DNA from: CBDCYS01 sp965226245
GTDB lineage: Bacteria; Acidobacteriota; Terriglobia; Bryobacterales; UBA6623
NCBI GenBank assembly: GCA_965226245.1
Contig: CBDDCL010000015.1
Location: 6,820,001 to 6,884,000, forward strand
DNA length: 64,000 nt
Reading direction: 5' to 3'
In this document: positions 1 through 8,771 of the stretch, piece by piece
Position numbering within the stretch: position 1 is the first letter of the stretch
How the letters are laid out: every line of letters starts with the position of its first letter
The notes under the pieces: model-generated
Database searches by the model: none
What the model saw: only the letters and a program-made list of their open reading frames with translations
Told to the model about the DNA's origin: nothing
Translations under genes and position numbers: made by a program

Positions 1-316
1 CCAAACCCAAGACCCGCTGCAACTCCAGCGCGCTGGCCCCGCCTTTTTGCGTTGTCACCCACCAAGCCGCCCGGAACCACAACGTCAAGGGCTTGCGGGT
101 GTCCTGGAAAATCGTGCCCGCCGTCACCGAGGCCTGGTAACCGCAGTCGGCGCAGAGCAGCAGATTGCGTTTGCTGGCCCATGAGGACTGGATCCCACAG
201 CGCGGGCACACGAACCCCTCCGGCCAGCGCAGCTTCAGCAGGTACTCCCGGCACGCCTCCTCGGTCGAGAATCGAGCTTCCAACTCGACGAGGTTTCGGG
301 GGTAGTCCTCCTTCAT
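1..316 (-). CDS. IS1595-family (ISXO2-like) transposase, partial
   Basis: This is the N-terminal part of the 315-residue transposase seen complete in copies 2-4, cut by the window edge. It holds the zinc ribbon (CPRC...CADC) that precedes the ISXO2-like DDE domain. The start is the ATG at 316; an in-frame GTG at 328, inside a short palindrome, is a second possibility. It acts in transposition of its own element. Confidence 0.9.
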   Translation of the reverse strand, partial: MKEDYPRNLVELEARFSTEEACREYLLKLRWPEGFVCPRCGIQSSWASKRNLLLCADCGYQASVTAGTIFQDTRKPLTLWFRAAWWVTTQKGGASALELQRVLGL

Positions 317-366
317 GCCCCCAACCACAACATATTGTGGCTACTGGAGTCAACTAAATACCCCAT
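1..366 (-). mobile_element. IS1595-family element, partial (copy 1)
   Basis: This is the 5' third of an IS whose three full 1027-bp copies lie at 29598, 36304 and 40357; the rest lies outside the window. The terminal inverted repeat ends at 366 with CCCCAT and matches the left ends of the full copies. Its tip lies only 30 bp upstream of the start codon of the first beta-helix gene and points toward it. The target duplication cannot be judged because the other end is missing. Confidence 0.93.
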
Positions 367-396
367 CCAACAGATTCTTTCCAACGGAGTTCTGCA

Positions 397-1203
397 ATGA
401 AAAAGAGACTCGTTCTCGCCGCCTTCGTTCTGTGTGTTCCCGCGCTTTGGGCAGCCGACGGCGTCATCGAGATCAACCAGGCGGACGTCGAGGCTAGCGG
501 CGGCTTCCCGTATGTGATCAGCGAGCCGGGCAGCTACAAGCTTACCGGCAACCTGTCGGTTCCCGACGAAAACACCACGGCCATCGAGGTAAGAGCCGAC
601 GATGTGACGCTCGACCTCAACGGCTTCGCGATCCAATGCACTGACCCGGACGGCGTCCGTTGTGAACCGTCGTCTGGAAGCGGCGAGGGTGTGACTAGCT
701 TTTTTGTCAGCGGCGAAAACGCTAGCAATACCGCGGTGCGCAACGGAACGATCCGTGGAATGGGTAGTCACGGAGTCAACGTCGATTCCGGTCTTGTGGA
801 AGGCATCCAAGCGCTGGAAAATGGGGGTCCTGGGATAGCCATCGGCGAAGGGGTGATCGCCGATTGCCTGGCACGCTCCAATGCCGGAACGGGAATCGAG
901 ATAGGGAAAGGTGTTGCCACGACCAACATTGCCGTACTGAATGGCGGCGATGGGATAGAGGTGCGGAATGGAGTCGCGCGGAACAACACCAGCGCGGGGA
1001 ACGACGGAGATGGCATCGGATCCGAGGGCAGCGCGCTTATCTTGGGGAATCGCGTCATCAACAATTCCGGGGCCGGTCTGAACCTGGTCTCGGAGTCCGC
1101 TGGTGTTTCCGGGTATACCGACAACGTCATCAACGGCACTGTGACCGGCGGGCAAGCGATCGGTTGCAACCTGATTGACGGCAGCCAAATCTGCCCGAAC
1201 TAG
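397..1203 (+). CDS. Secreted beta-helix protein, array member 1
   Basis: The product is 268 residues with a signal peptide (MKKRLVLAAFVLCVPALWA) cut near residue 20. A conserved N-terminal block follows (DGVIEINQA, GSYKLTGNL, VTLDLNGF), then short repeats of the form NGGxGIxIGxGV that suggest a right-handed parallel beta-helix, and a conserved C-terminal GCNLIDGSQICPN with two cysteines. No catalytic residues are recognisable. It is the first of four tandem paralogues and may be a surface or polysaccharide-binding protein, which is inference. A GGAG ribosome site precedes the ATG. The IS1595 copy 30 bp upstream must have replaced its original promoter region. Confidence 0.85.
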   Translation: MKKRLVLAAFVLCVPALWAADGVIEINQADVEASGGFPYVISEPGSYKLTGNLSVPDENTTAIEVRADDVTLDLNGFAIQCTDPDGVRCEPSSGSGEGVTSFFVSGENASNTAVRNGTIRGMGSHGVNVDSGLVEGIQALENGGPGIAIGEGVIADCLARSNAGTGIEIGKGVATTNIAVLNGGDGIEVRNGVARNNTSAGNDGDGIGSEGSALILGNRVINNSGAGLNLVSESAGVSGYTDNVINGTVTGGQAIGCNLIDGSQICPN

Positions 1204-1274
1204 GCTTTTTAATCAAAGGTAGCGGAAAAGAGGGAACAGACGGAAAAGAGGGAACAGATAATGAGACAGCCTTT
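1141..1274 (+). repeat. Array junction repeat, copy 1
   Basis: This segment spans the 3' end of beta-helix gene 1, the intergenic DNA and the first codons of gene 2. It recurs at 2076-2190 and 3837-3934. Shared words include ATCGGTTGCAACCT, CAGCCAAATC, AATCAAAGG and AAAAGAGGGAACAGA, ending in ATGAGACAGC. In this copy the GGAAAAGAGGGAACAGA segment with the ribosome site is itself duplicated. Confidence 0.85.
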
Positions 1275-2079
1275 TCGTCACCTGATAGCAGCTTGGGCCC
1301 TGACGGCCGCACTGACCTTGACGCTCCAGGCAGCCGACGGCGTCATCGAGATCAACCAGGCGATCGTCGAGGCTAACGGCGGCTTCCCGTATGTGATCAG
1401 CGAGCCGGGCAGCTACAATCTCACCGGCAACCTGACGGTTCCCGACGAAAACACGAGTGCCATCGAGGTGCAAGCCCGCGGTGTGACGGTCGATCTGAAT
1501 GGGTTCGCAATCATCGGCCCGGTTCAATGCACAGCAGAAAACGGGAGCGTCAGTTGTTCGCCGCAGGGAACTGGCTTCGGCGTCCGGGCTCAATTTGCGT
1601 TTCCCACGGTCGTGCGCAACGGATCTGTCCGTGGAATGGGTTCTGGAGGAGTCCAAATTGATTCCGGTCGTGTGGAAGGCATCCGAGCGCTGGAGAATGG
1701 AGGCCGTGGGATCGGCGCCCGCGGGATCGTCACGGGTTGCTTTGCGCAGTTGAATGGGGAGTTCGGCATCGCCGTCTCCGATGGGATCGTTGAGCACAGC
1801 TTCGCACTATTCAACTCCGGGTTAGGGCAAGGGTTCGGGATCGCCGTGGTGGGCGGAGTCGCGCGAGGCAACGCCAGCGATTCCATCTTTGTCAATGACG
1901 GCGCCCTCCTAGGGAACTGGATTGAGAACGAGTTGGAATTGCTGAATTTCTCCGGGTATGCCGACAACGTCATCGACGGCGTTGTGACGGACGACGCAGG
2001 GGAAGTGCAACCGCAACCGATTGGCTGCAACCTCATCGGCGGCAACCTGGTTTGCCCTGAGGGGAGCGCGGCAATGTGA
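1261..2079 (+). CDS. Secreted beta-helix protein, array member 2
   Basis: The product is 272 residues and starts MRQPFRHLIAAWALTAALTL, a signal peptide. The N-terminal block (AADGVIEINQA, GSYNLTGNL, VTVDLNGFAI) is nearly identical to member 1, while the central repeats have diverged. It ends GCNLIGGNLVCPEGSAAM. Its ribosome site (AGAGGGAACAG) lies in the junction repeat and is duplicated upstream. The gene stops where a second junction repeat begins, so leftover gene-1-type 3' sequence follows the TGA. That fits recombination between paralogues. Confidence 0.85.
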   Translation: MRQPFRHLIAAWALTAALTLTLQAADGVIEINQAIVEANGGFPYVISEPGSYNLTGNLTVPDENTSAIEVQARGVTVDLNGFAIIGPVQCTAENGSVSCSPQGTGFGVRAQFAFPTVVRNGSVRGMGSGGVQIDSGRVEGIRALENGGRGIGARGIVTGCFAQLNGEFGIAVSDGIVEHSFALFNSGLGQGFGIAVVGGVARGNASDSIFVNDGALLGNWIENELELLNFSGYADNVIDGVVTDDAGEVQPQPIGCNLIGGNLVCPEGSAAM

Positions 2080-2190
2080 CGGGCGGGCAAGCGATCGGTT
2101 GCAACCTTCATTGACGGCAGCCAAATCCGCCCGAACGGGCCGTTTAATCAAAGGAAGAGGAAAAGAGGGAACAGACCATGAGACAGCTTT
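2076..2190 (+). repeat. Array junction repeat, copy 2
   Basis: After the stop of member 2 the sequence again reads like the last codons of member 1 (GGGCAAGCGATCGGTTGCAA and onward), with a one-base insertion (ACCTTCATTG). The shared intergenic segment and the ribosome site and start of member 3 follow. It is relic coding sequence acting as a spacer. Confidence 0.85.
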
Positions 2191-2999
2191 TTCATCACCA
2201 GATAGCAGCTTGGGCCCTGACGGCCGCACTGAGCTTGACGGCCCAGGCAGCCGACGGCGTCATCGAGATCAACCAGGCCTCAGTGGAGGCCGCGGGCGGT
2301 TTTCCGTTCGAGATCACGCGGGCCGGCAGTTACAAGTTGACCGGCAACCTTGAGGTGGACGACATTGACACGATCGCCATTTGGGTCCGGGCCCCTTACG
2401 TTACGCTGGATCTGAACGGCTTCAGCATCCGCGGGCCCGTGACGTGTGAGCTTAGCGGGCTTTGCGACCAGGCGGGCCTGGGTGCGGGTGTCTGGGCGGC
2501 CTTCGCTCCGCCCCAAATGGGCCCTGACGGCGTGTTGCAATGCACCATTGACGCCGTACCTGGGGGACCCCCGGGTGTGGAGATCCGCAACGGAGTCATC
2601 TCTGGGATGGGCGGCGACGGCATCGGCGGCCTGTTCGAGGGGCGCGTCGAGGCTGTGCGGGTCGTAGCGAACGGCGGCCACGGTATTGAGGCCAGCGAGG
2701 GCAGCACCGTCACGGGTTGTTTGGCTTCAAGGAACGCACTGGAAGGGATTGCCGGCGGCGCTAGCCTGATCGAGCGAAACACAGTGTTCGGCAACGGCAG
2801 GGTGGACCTCCTTGTCTTGGGTGGAGCTGCAATCGGAAACGTGGTGTTTGCCGGCGGCGACGACGCCCTCAGTGTATCGCGGGGCGCCGGCTACGGGATG
2901 AACACTATCCAGGGCAACCTCAATGCCAATAACGCAGGGGAACTTGGCTGCAACGTGATCAATGGCGAGACGTTCTGTCCTCAGGCGGTTAGCCAGTGA
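2178..2999 (+). CDS. Secreted beta-helix protein, array member 3
   Basis: The product is 273 residues with signal peptide MRQLFHHQIAAWALTAALSL and the family block DGVIEINQASVEAAGGFPF, GSYKLTGNLEVDD, VTLDLNGFSI. It carries a cysteine-containing insert (CELSGLCDQAG) that members 1 and 2 lack, then helix-like turns (NGGHGIEASEGSTVTGC) and the C-terminal GCNVINGETFCPQ. An AGAGGGA ribosome site precedes the ATG. The function is unknown; export and a beta-helix fold are the supported statements. Confidence 0.85.
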   Translation: MRQLFHHQIAAWALTAALSLTAQAADGVIEINQASVEAAGGFPFEITRAGSYKLTGNLEVDDIDTIAIWVRAPYVTLDLNGFSIRGPVTCELSGLCDQAGLGAGVWAAFAPPQMGPDGVLQCTIDAVPGGPPGVEIRNGVISGMGGDGIGGLFEGRVEAVRVVANGGHGIEASEGSTVTGCLASRNALEGIAGGASLIERNTVFGNGRVDLLVLGGAAIGNVVFAGGDDALSVSRGAGYGMNTIQGNLNANNAGELGCNVINGETFCPQAVSQ

Positions 3000-3045
3000 T
3001 CGACGCTCTCGGAGCCGCTCGTCGTATGCTCAGCGCGAAGCTTCC

Positions 3046-3645
3046 ATGATGACCAGAATCTGTTCTACGATTTGCGCTCTGTTCTTCACGCTGGTGGCCC
3101 AGGCAGCCGACGGCGTCATCGGGATCAACCAGGCCTCAGTGGAGGCCGCGGGCGGTTTTCCGTTCGAGATCACGCGGAGCGGCAGCTACATATTGACCGG
3201 CAACCTTGAGGTGGACGACGTTAACACGACCGCCATTTGGGTCCAGGCCCCTTACGTTACGCTGGATCTGAACGGCTTCAGCATCCGCGGGCCCGTTACG
3301 TGTGAGCCTGGCGGGGTTTGCGACCAGGCGGGCCTGGGTGTGGGCGTCTGGGCAGCCTTCGAAACGCCCGAAACGCCCCCTTTCGCCCCTGAGCCATGCA
3401 ACGTTGAGGCCCTTGGGGGACCGCCGGGTGTGGAGATCCGCAACGGAGTCATCTCTGGGATGGGCGGCGCCGGGATCGGCGGCCTGTTCGAGGGGCGCGT
3501 CGAGGCCGTGCGGGTCATAGCGAACGGCTGCAATGGTATTGAGGTCACTCGCTGTCGCCTGGGCTGTTCAGGCCGAACTGCTCCGCGAAATCTTCGGCAA
3601 TCCGTTCCAGCACGTCCAACCCGCAAAGGGGTGGTCTACACCTGA
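3046..3645 (+). pseudogene. Beta-helix array member 4, truncated
   Basis: The signal peptide (MMTRICSTICALFFTLVAQA) and family block are intact, and the body is very close to member 3 up to ANGCNGIEV at about 3545. The reading then runs into foreign sequence and stops at 3645, so the C-terminal half of the helix and the GCNxI...CP tail are missing. The 3' part was replaced by a fragment of another gene. It may still be translated as a short exported protein. Confidence 0.8.
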
Positions 3646-3833
3646 CAGCAACCCCGTGGTCCGGCTCGCTCGGGCGATCTATGAGGATCGCGCCTTCGGA
3701 CGGCCTGCCTGCCCTGGCGGAAGCGCTGGAACGTCAAGGCTATCGCGATCCTGATGTGCTCGGTCATTGCCGCCGACCGGGAGGACATGTGCGCGGCTGT
3801 TGGGTCGTTGACCTGATTCTTGGCAAGCCGTAG
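3546..3833 (+). pseudogene. 3' fragment of a Gemmata-type protein, frameshifted
   Basis: Two frames join into one recognisable C terminus: AELLREIFGNPFQHV, RLARAIYEDRAFG, then after a one-base shift near 3690 LPALAEALERQGYRDPDVL, HCRRPGGHVRGCWVVDLILG and a TAG at 3831. From memory this tail (LLRDIFGNPF, AIYDDRAF, HVRGCWVVDLLLGK) is common at the ends of planctomycete proteins of unknown function. Only the tail is present and it carries a frameshift. It has replaced the end of array member 4, and junction repeat 3 begins directly after it. Confidence 0.65.
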
Positions 3834-3836
3834 GAG

Positions 3837-3934
3837 GATCGGTTGCAACCTCATTGACAGCAGCCAAATCTGCCCGAACCGGCCGTTGAATCAAAGGTAG
3901 CGGAAAAGAGGGAACAGACCATGAGACAGCTTTT
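3837..3934 (+). repeat. Array junction repeat, copy 3, with stub start
   Basis: This third copy of the junction DNA includes the gene-1-type 3' end, the AAAAGAGGGAACAGA ribosome site and an ATG at 3921. The reading frame after the ATG is only MRQLLSQQ before a stop. It is the start of a further array gene whose body is gone. Nothing else is seen between 3935 and 4041. Confidence 0.8.
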
Positions 3935-4041
3935 ATCACAACAGTAATCAACAGTTAGCCTTGAGGGTTCCTGCTGTATGGCAATGGATCTCCCAGCATC
4001 AGCATCAGCATACGGATAGGCTACCCTAGGATGACAGCACC

Positions 4042-5052
4042 ATGACTACAAAACTGAAGTACGCAAACCCCCTCGTTCTCAGTATCTTGATCTCCCTGCT
4101 TGGAGGCGCGGTAGATGGCCGGGCGCAAGGCCAGGATTCTCCCGGCAGTGCGGACCACCCAACGGTGACGCGCTACGCCGGTTCATTCATCGATGGCTAC
4201 GAGGTCAAAAACTTTGACGAGTACACACTGCCACTGGGACCGGCAGTTCGAGATGCAACGGGCCAGCGGGTTCCCTCAAAGAAAGAAACCCTGGAGGGTA
4301 AGATCACGCGAATCCTCTACCGCGGGCCGGAGGGGCGATCCACACTGGAAATTCTCCGCAACTACCGGGCGGCGCTGGAATCGGCCGGTTTTGAGATCTT
4401 GTTTACCTGCGCCGGCAAGGAGTGTGGCTTCCTGTTTCACTGGATTTTCTACCACGAGATGGAACAGCGAATTCGAAGCACAAGAACAAGCGGAGGGGCA
4501 TTTGACATCCCGCAGGATCTTCGTTACCTGGCCGCGAAAGGGCCCGTGGGTGGGGTGACGCGCCACGTTTCCGTGCTCGTCGCCTTCGATGCCGGGTTCA
4601 GCAAGCTGAGCAAGCGTCCGGTGACGCTCCTGGAAGTCATCGAGTCCGAGGCCATGGACACCGGAATGGTCACTGTGAAAGCCGGCGCCATGGCGAAAGG
4701 CATCGACGCCACTGGCCACATTGCGATCTACGGTGTCTATTTCGACACCAATAGTGCCGAGATCAAGCCGGAATCCTCCTCCACGTTAGAGGAAATTTCC
4801 AAGCTCCTCCAGGGTCGGCCCTCGCTAAAACTGCAGGTGGTCGGACACACCGACAGCCAAGGCGGCTACGAACATAACATGGACCTTTCGAGACGCCGGG
4901 CGGAGGCCGTCGCAACTTCTCTGGCAGGCCGATACGAAATCGATAGCGGCCGATTGAGGGCGGCTGGCGTGGGGCCTCTCTCTCCCGTGGCTTCAAATGA
5001 CGCGCCGGAAGGTCGAGCTAAGAATCGGCGCGTGGAACTGGTGAAGCAGTGA
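4042..5052 (+). CDS. OmpA-family outer-membrane protein
   Basis: The product is 336 residues. A signal peptide covers about residues 1-29. The middle part (residues 40-210: FDEYTLPLGP, LEILRNYRAALESAGFEILF, HVSVLVAFD) resembles the DUF4892 region often found before an OmpA domain. The last 110 residues are an OmpA/MotB peptidoglycan-binding domain (GVYFDTNSAEIKPES, VVGHTDSQGG, LSRRRAEAVATSL, NRRVEL). It probably anchors the outer membrane to peptidoglycan. The genes around it are unrelated, so it appears to be a single transcription unit. Confidence 0.88.
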   Translation: MTTKLKYANPLVLSILISLLGGAVDGRAQGQDSPGSADHPTVTRYAGSFIDGYEVKNFDEYTLPLGPAVRDATGQRVPSKKETLEGKITRILYRGPEGRSTLEILRNYRAALESAGFEILFTCAGKECGFLFHWIFYHEMEQRIRSTRTSGGAFDIPQDLRYLAAKGPVGGVTRHVSVLVAFDAGFSKLSKRPVTLLEVIESEAMDTGMVTVKAGAMAKGIDATGHIAIYGVYFDTNSAEIKPESSSTLEEISKLLQGRPSLKLQVVGHTDSQGGYEHNMDLSRRRAEAVATSLAGRYEIDSGRLRAAGVGPLSPVASNDAPEGRAKNRRVELVKQ

Positions 5053-5202
5053 CGACCGGCGGCACTGATAGGACAAATGCGAAATTGCGTTCCGTCCAGT
5101 TATCGTCCCGTGCCTCGGAAACGTCTCCCGGTGGGGGCCTTTTTGGTATGCTGAGCGTCACAACGAATGGGAGATTGCCGGTCAATCTCTAGGGAGGGAA
5201 TC

Positions 5203-6252
5203 ATGAAGGAACAGGGTTTTGAAAGACGGACCGTCCTGAAGGGAGGGCTTTTGTCTGTAGCCGCGGCGCTGGGACTCCTGCCGGGCTGCACTGAAACGGG
5301 CTCTTCGCCCGGAGGCGCGGATACTCGCAACACGGACGAGGGAGGTTCAAGCAGCAGTCTGCCCACCGCCATGCTTGGAAAGACGGGCGCCATAATCCCC
5401 ATTCTGGGTCTTGGAACATCAAAACTGGGGCTGTTCAATGGACCGGTTTACGATTACCAGCATATGGCCCGAACTTTCAGCTCGGCGATCGATCACGGGA
5501 TACGTTATCTGGACACAGCAGCCGGCTACCGTCGGGCCGAAGAGGCAGTGGGTGAAGCGATGCGCGGCCGCCGCGATCAAGTCTTTGTGGCCACCAAGCT
5601 CTCGACCGATACCCGAGAAGAAGCTCAGCCGCTGTTTGAAAGGTCGCTCGAGCGGCTCGGGACCGATTATGTCGACGTACTTCACATGCACAGCGCGGGG
5701 CAGCGGAATCTGGACGTTGCTCTCTCCAAAGACGGGGTTTGGCCCTATATCATGGAGCAGAAGAAGGCTGGAAGAGCCCGCTTTTGCGGCATTACCGGAC
5801 ACAACAATCCGCCCAATTTCGTCAAGGTCCTGGAAAATGAAGAAATAGATGTCCTGATGTGCTTGATGAACTTTGTCGATCACCATACCTATTCATTTGA
5901 CGAAGTCGTACTGCCTTTGGCCAGAAAACAGAACGTTGGCGTGATGGCGATGAAAGTCTACGGAGGTTTGGAGGCCGGGCCGACCGGAGGCTTCCATTTT
6001 TACAGTGACCCGGTTCGCCACCCCTCCCAGATGGAGGTGCAATTCGATAAGAGTGCGCTACGCGACGCCCAGCGCTTCGCCAAGAGTCTGGATGGTGTCA
6101 GCGGCATGGTGATTGGCGTCTTTGATACCGAGGAGATTCAGAAGAACGTGCAAATGGCCATCGAGACCGAGCCGCTGTCCGGCGAGGAACTGGCGGCGGT
6201 CCTCGCCCTCGGTCAAAAAGTCTCCCACGGGTGGGTGGAGCGCTACAGCTGA
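5203..6252 (+). CDS. Tat-exported aldo/keto reductase
   Basis: The product is 349 residues. The ATG at 5203 is chosen because AGGGAGG lies 6 bases upstream; a longer in-frame start at 5167 lacks this. The N terminus has a twin-arginine type signal (FERRTVLKGGLL) followed by LPGC, which could be a lipobox. The aldo/keto reductase barrel starts at about residue 55 (LGKTGAIIPILGLGTSKLG). Catalytic candidates are visible: Asp and Tyr in DTAAGYR, Lys in FVATKLS and His in VLHMHS. It would reduce carbonyls with NAD(P)H; Tat export fits a folded, cofactor-loaded enzyme. The substrate is unknown. Confidence 0.88.
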   Translation: MKEQGFERRTVLKGGLLSVAAALGLLPGCTETGSSPGGADTRNTDEGGSSSSLPTAMLGKTGAIIPILGLGTSKLGLFNGPVYDYQHMARTFSSAIDHGIRYLDTAAGYRRAEEAVGEAMRGRRDQVFVATKLSTDTREEAQPLFERSLERLGTDYVDVLHMHSAGQRNLDVALSKDGVWPYIMEQKKAGRARFCGITGHNNPPNFVKVLENEEIDVLMCLMNFVDHHTYSFDEVVLPLARKQNVGVMAMKVYGGLEAGPTGGFHFYSDPVRHPSQMEVQFDKSALRDAQRFAKSLDGVSGMVIGVFDTEEIQKNVQMAIETEPLSGEELAAVLALGQKVSHGWVERYS

Positions 6253-6464
6253 GATAGAAGCCTTTCAAGGCAATGGGCGCCCGGCTACTGCCGTTTGACT
6301 GGAGCAGATTGATCCTCTGCAGGCGCCGCTGGCTGGGCATCGCCCGGCTGCGATGGTGAGAGAAGAGCTCATCTTCGTGATACCAGCCGCTCTACCCATC
6401 GTCAGACAATCCCCCCGCTGGCGTGTCAGCGGACTATAGTATTGGAAAGTAGCGGAGGTTTCAG

Positions 6465-7475
6465 ATGAGTGATCGATTTCTCACTGCGTTGTTCACGATG
6501 ATTGCCACCCTCTTGCTGGCGCCACTGCCCGCTCTCGGCCAGGCCGAGACGGACCGTTGGACTCCCCCCCGAACACCGCACGGCAGGCCAGACATACAGG
6601 GCATATTCACCTTCCGTACCATCACGCCGTTGCAGCGCCCCAAAGAGCTGGAGGGGAAAACGACCCTGAACGCCGAGGAAGCGGCGACCTTTGAAGAGTA
6701 TCGCAACCGGCGCCTCAATCGCGATCTGTTCGATCCAATCACGGGAGCGCCGTGGGCCGGCTACCAACCGAGGTCCGAAGGCGGGGTTTTGTCCTACAAC
6801 AATTTTTGGTACGAACGGGGAATCGAGCTCACCAAGGACAAGCGCACGTCGCTGATTGTCGACCCGCCGGACGGGAGAATTCCCTTCAAGAAGGGGATAA
6901 TCCAAAAGCGCGCGGAGCGGAGATTGAAGCTGATTTCAGGCTTTGGCGATTCTTACGAGGACCGCAGCCTGTCGGACCGTTGCATCATGGGGTTCAACTC
7001 CGGACCGCCGATGATTTCCGGGTCCTATAACAACAATGTTCAAATTCTGCAGGTTCCGGGATACGTGGTGCTGTTAAACGAGATGGTGCATAACACCCGC
7101 ATCATCCCTACCGATGGGCGTCCGCACGGGAAACTCCGTCAGTGGGCAGGCGACTCGCGCGGCCACTGGGAGGGCGATACGCTGGTCGTCGATACCATCA
7201 ACTTCCTGCGCGAGACGAGCCTGGCCGGATCCAGCGCCGGCACTCATCTGGTCGAACGCTTCACGCGCGCCGACGCCGACACGGTCGTTTACGAGTTCAC
7301 GGTCGAGGATCCGAATTCCTACACGCGCCCCTGGACCGCGATGATGCCTCTGAGAAGGACGGACGGGCCGCTCTACGAGTACGCCTGCCACGAAGGGAAT
7401 TACGGCCTCTATAACATCCTCGCCGGCGCACGCAAGAAGGAGAAGGAAGCCGCGGAGGCGGCGAGAAAGCGATAG
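6465..7475 (+). CDS. Exported protein of unknown function
   Basis: The product is 336 residues with a signal peptide ending PLPALGQA near residue 26. The mature part opens WTPPRTPHGRPDIQGIFTF and contains YERG, SLIVDPPDGRIPF, SDRCIMGFNSGPPM and HWEGDTLVVDTINF. From memory, proteins with DPPDGRIP and HWEGDTLVV segments occur in large numbers in acidobacteria without assigned function. GGAGG lies 7 bases before the ATG. It does not appear to share an operon with its neighbours. Confidence 0.82.
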   Translation: MSDRFLTALFTMIATLLLAPLPALGQAETDRWTPPRTPHGRPDIQGIFTFRTITPLQRPKELEGKTTLNAEEAATFEEYRNRRLNRDLFDPITGAPWAGYQPRSEGGVLSYNNFWYERGIELTKDKRTSLIVDPPDGRIPFKKGIIQKRAERRLKLISGFGDSYEDRSLSDRCIMGFNSGPPMISGSYNNNVQILQVPGYVVLLNEMVHNTRIIPTDGRPHGKLRQWAGDSRGHWEGDTLVVDTINFLRETSLAGSSAGTHLVERFTRADADTVVYEFTVEDPNSYTRPWTAMMPLRRTDGPLYEYACHEGNYGLYNILAGARKKEKEAAEAARKR

Positions 7476-7510
7476 CGGCAGTTGAAAGTGTAAGCCCCTC
7501 GGCTTTGGGG

Positions 7511-8542
7511 TCAGTCTGGATTCTCGAGGCGGTGGTAGATCCGTTGTATCGCCAGCCGGTCTACACCCACTTTCTCAATGGGTATCTCGGTGTGGTTTGT
7601 CATGTCGATGGTTAGGGCGGCTTCCTCCGCATTGACGCCTGCGGCGTGCTTGGCGGCCGTCCTCTTCCAAAGATCCCGGTAGTACTCCTGAACGAGATCA
7701 ATCCGCCCAAGGTCCGTGACGGGTGAGCCATGTCCCGGAACGAAGATGTCGAAGTCCAGGGCCTTCAGATTCTCCATGGTCTGGGGCCACTCATCGACGA
7801 AACCGTCACCCAGGAATGACGGCCCGGCAAACGCCATATCGCCGGTGAATACGAGCCTGTCCTGGGGAAAGTAAACGACAACGTCACCCCCGGTGTGGGC
7901 ACGCCCAAGGAAGATGATCTGGATTTCGCGGCTCCCTCGATAAAGCGTCATCCGCTCGTTCATGGTCACGTTGGGCGGCACCGGGTGGATCTCGCTGAAG
8001 TCTCCAACGTGCGCGGAAAACACCGCCAGGTAGGTCTCGAGCCGTTCTCGCTCCTCGTCGTCCTCGGTGGAGGCGATTTCCTTCTTCAGCCGGGCTAACG
8101 TTGCATTGTTACCGGCGAGACCGCGCCGATAGGTTGGCTCATCAAAGGGCGCGGTAGCCAGCTTCATGTAGGTGAACTCATGCCCGATGATCGGAATGTC
8201 AGCGAACTCCTGATTGCCATGGGCATGGTCCCAATGATGGTGGGAGTTGATCAGGGCGGTAACGGGTTTCGTCGTGATCTCCTTGATCGAGGCGATGAGA
8301 TCCCGTGCCTTGGCTGGCGTGACATGGGAATCCACCACCACGACATCCTCGTCGTTGACGACAACCAGCGAGTTGCTGTTGAACACCCGCGCCGTGGTTT
8401 GAGCCAGGTAGATCCCGTTTCTGATTTCCGTAAAGCGGTGGGTGTCCGTGGTTATGGGATCCGCGGTGTACAGCAGTCCGGCGGTAAAACAGCCGGCGAG
8501 TCCCATTATCGCCGCGCGGAGCGTCCATCGAGCGTTGGTCAT
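7511..8542 (-). CDS. Exported metallo-beta-lactamase-fold hydrolase
   Basis: The product is 343 residues. The start at 8542 (MTNARWTLRAAIMGLAGC) is preferred over one nine codons upstream because AGGGG precedes it at normal spacing and a signal peptide follows. The zinc motif HHHWDHAHG is complete, followed by GRAHTGGD, VFTGDMAF and VPGHGSP, so both metal sites look intact. The layout resembles the SoxH / quinoprotein-relay branch rather than true beta-lactamases. The substrate cannot be deduced. Confidence 0.88.
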   Translation of the reverse strand: MTNARWTLRAAIMGLAGCFTAGLLYTADPITTDTHRFTEIRNGIYLAQTTARVFNSNSLVVVNDEDVVVVDSHVTPAKARDLIASIKEITTKPVTALINSHHHWDHAHGNQEFADIPIIGHEFTYMKLATAPFDEPTYRRGLAGNNATLARLKKEIASTEDDEERERLETYLAVFSAHVGDFSEIHPVPPNVTMNERMTLYRGSREIQIIFLGRAHTGGDVVVYFPQDRLVFTGDMAFAGPSFLGDGFVDEWPQTMENLKALDFDIFVPGHGSPVTDLGRIDLVQEYYRDLWKRTAAKHAAGVNAEEAALTIDMTNHTEIPIEKVGVDRLAIQRIYHRLENPD

Positions 8543-8771
8543 GGAGTGTTCCCCTGAAGTAGTGTACACCAGAAAGCCTGTTCTCGCAGAGCCGCGGTCA
8601 AGAACGGGGGGTCAGATGAGAGTTCGTAGCTCAAAGCATCCCAGGTGACGGCAGTAGCGCGGGAAGACGATCCTTCGCTTCAGCAGCCAAGCGGGAATCC
8701 AGAATGTGCGGGCCGGGCGAATGAGAGACCCCTGGCATACTCCGCCGAGTTCCGCGGCGACTTGGCAAACG

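Noticed and set aside
397..3937. CRISPR-like or phase-variable array
   Set aside because: The repeats are three gene junctions with 0.8-1.8 kb between them, not short regularly spaced units, and no cas or invertase gene is present.
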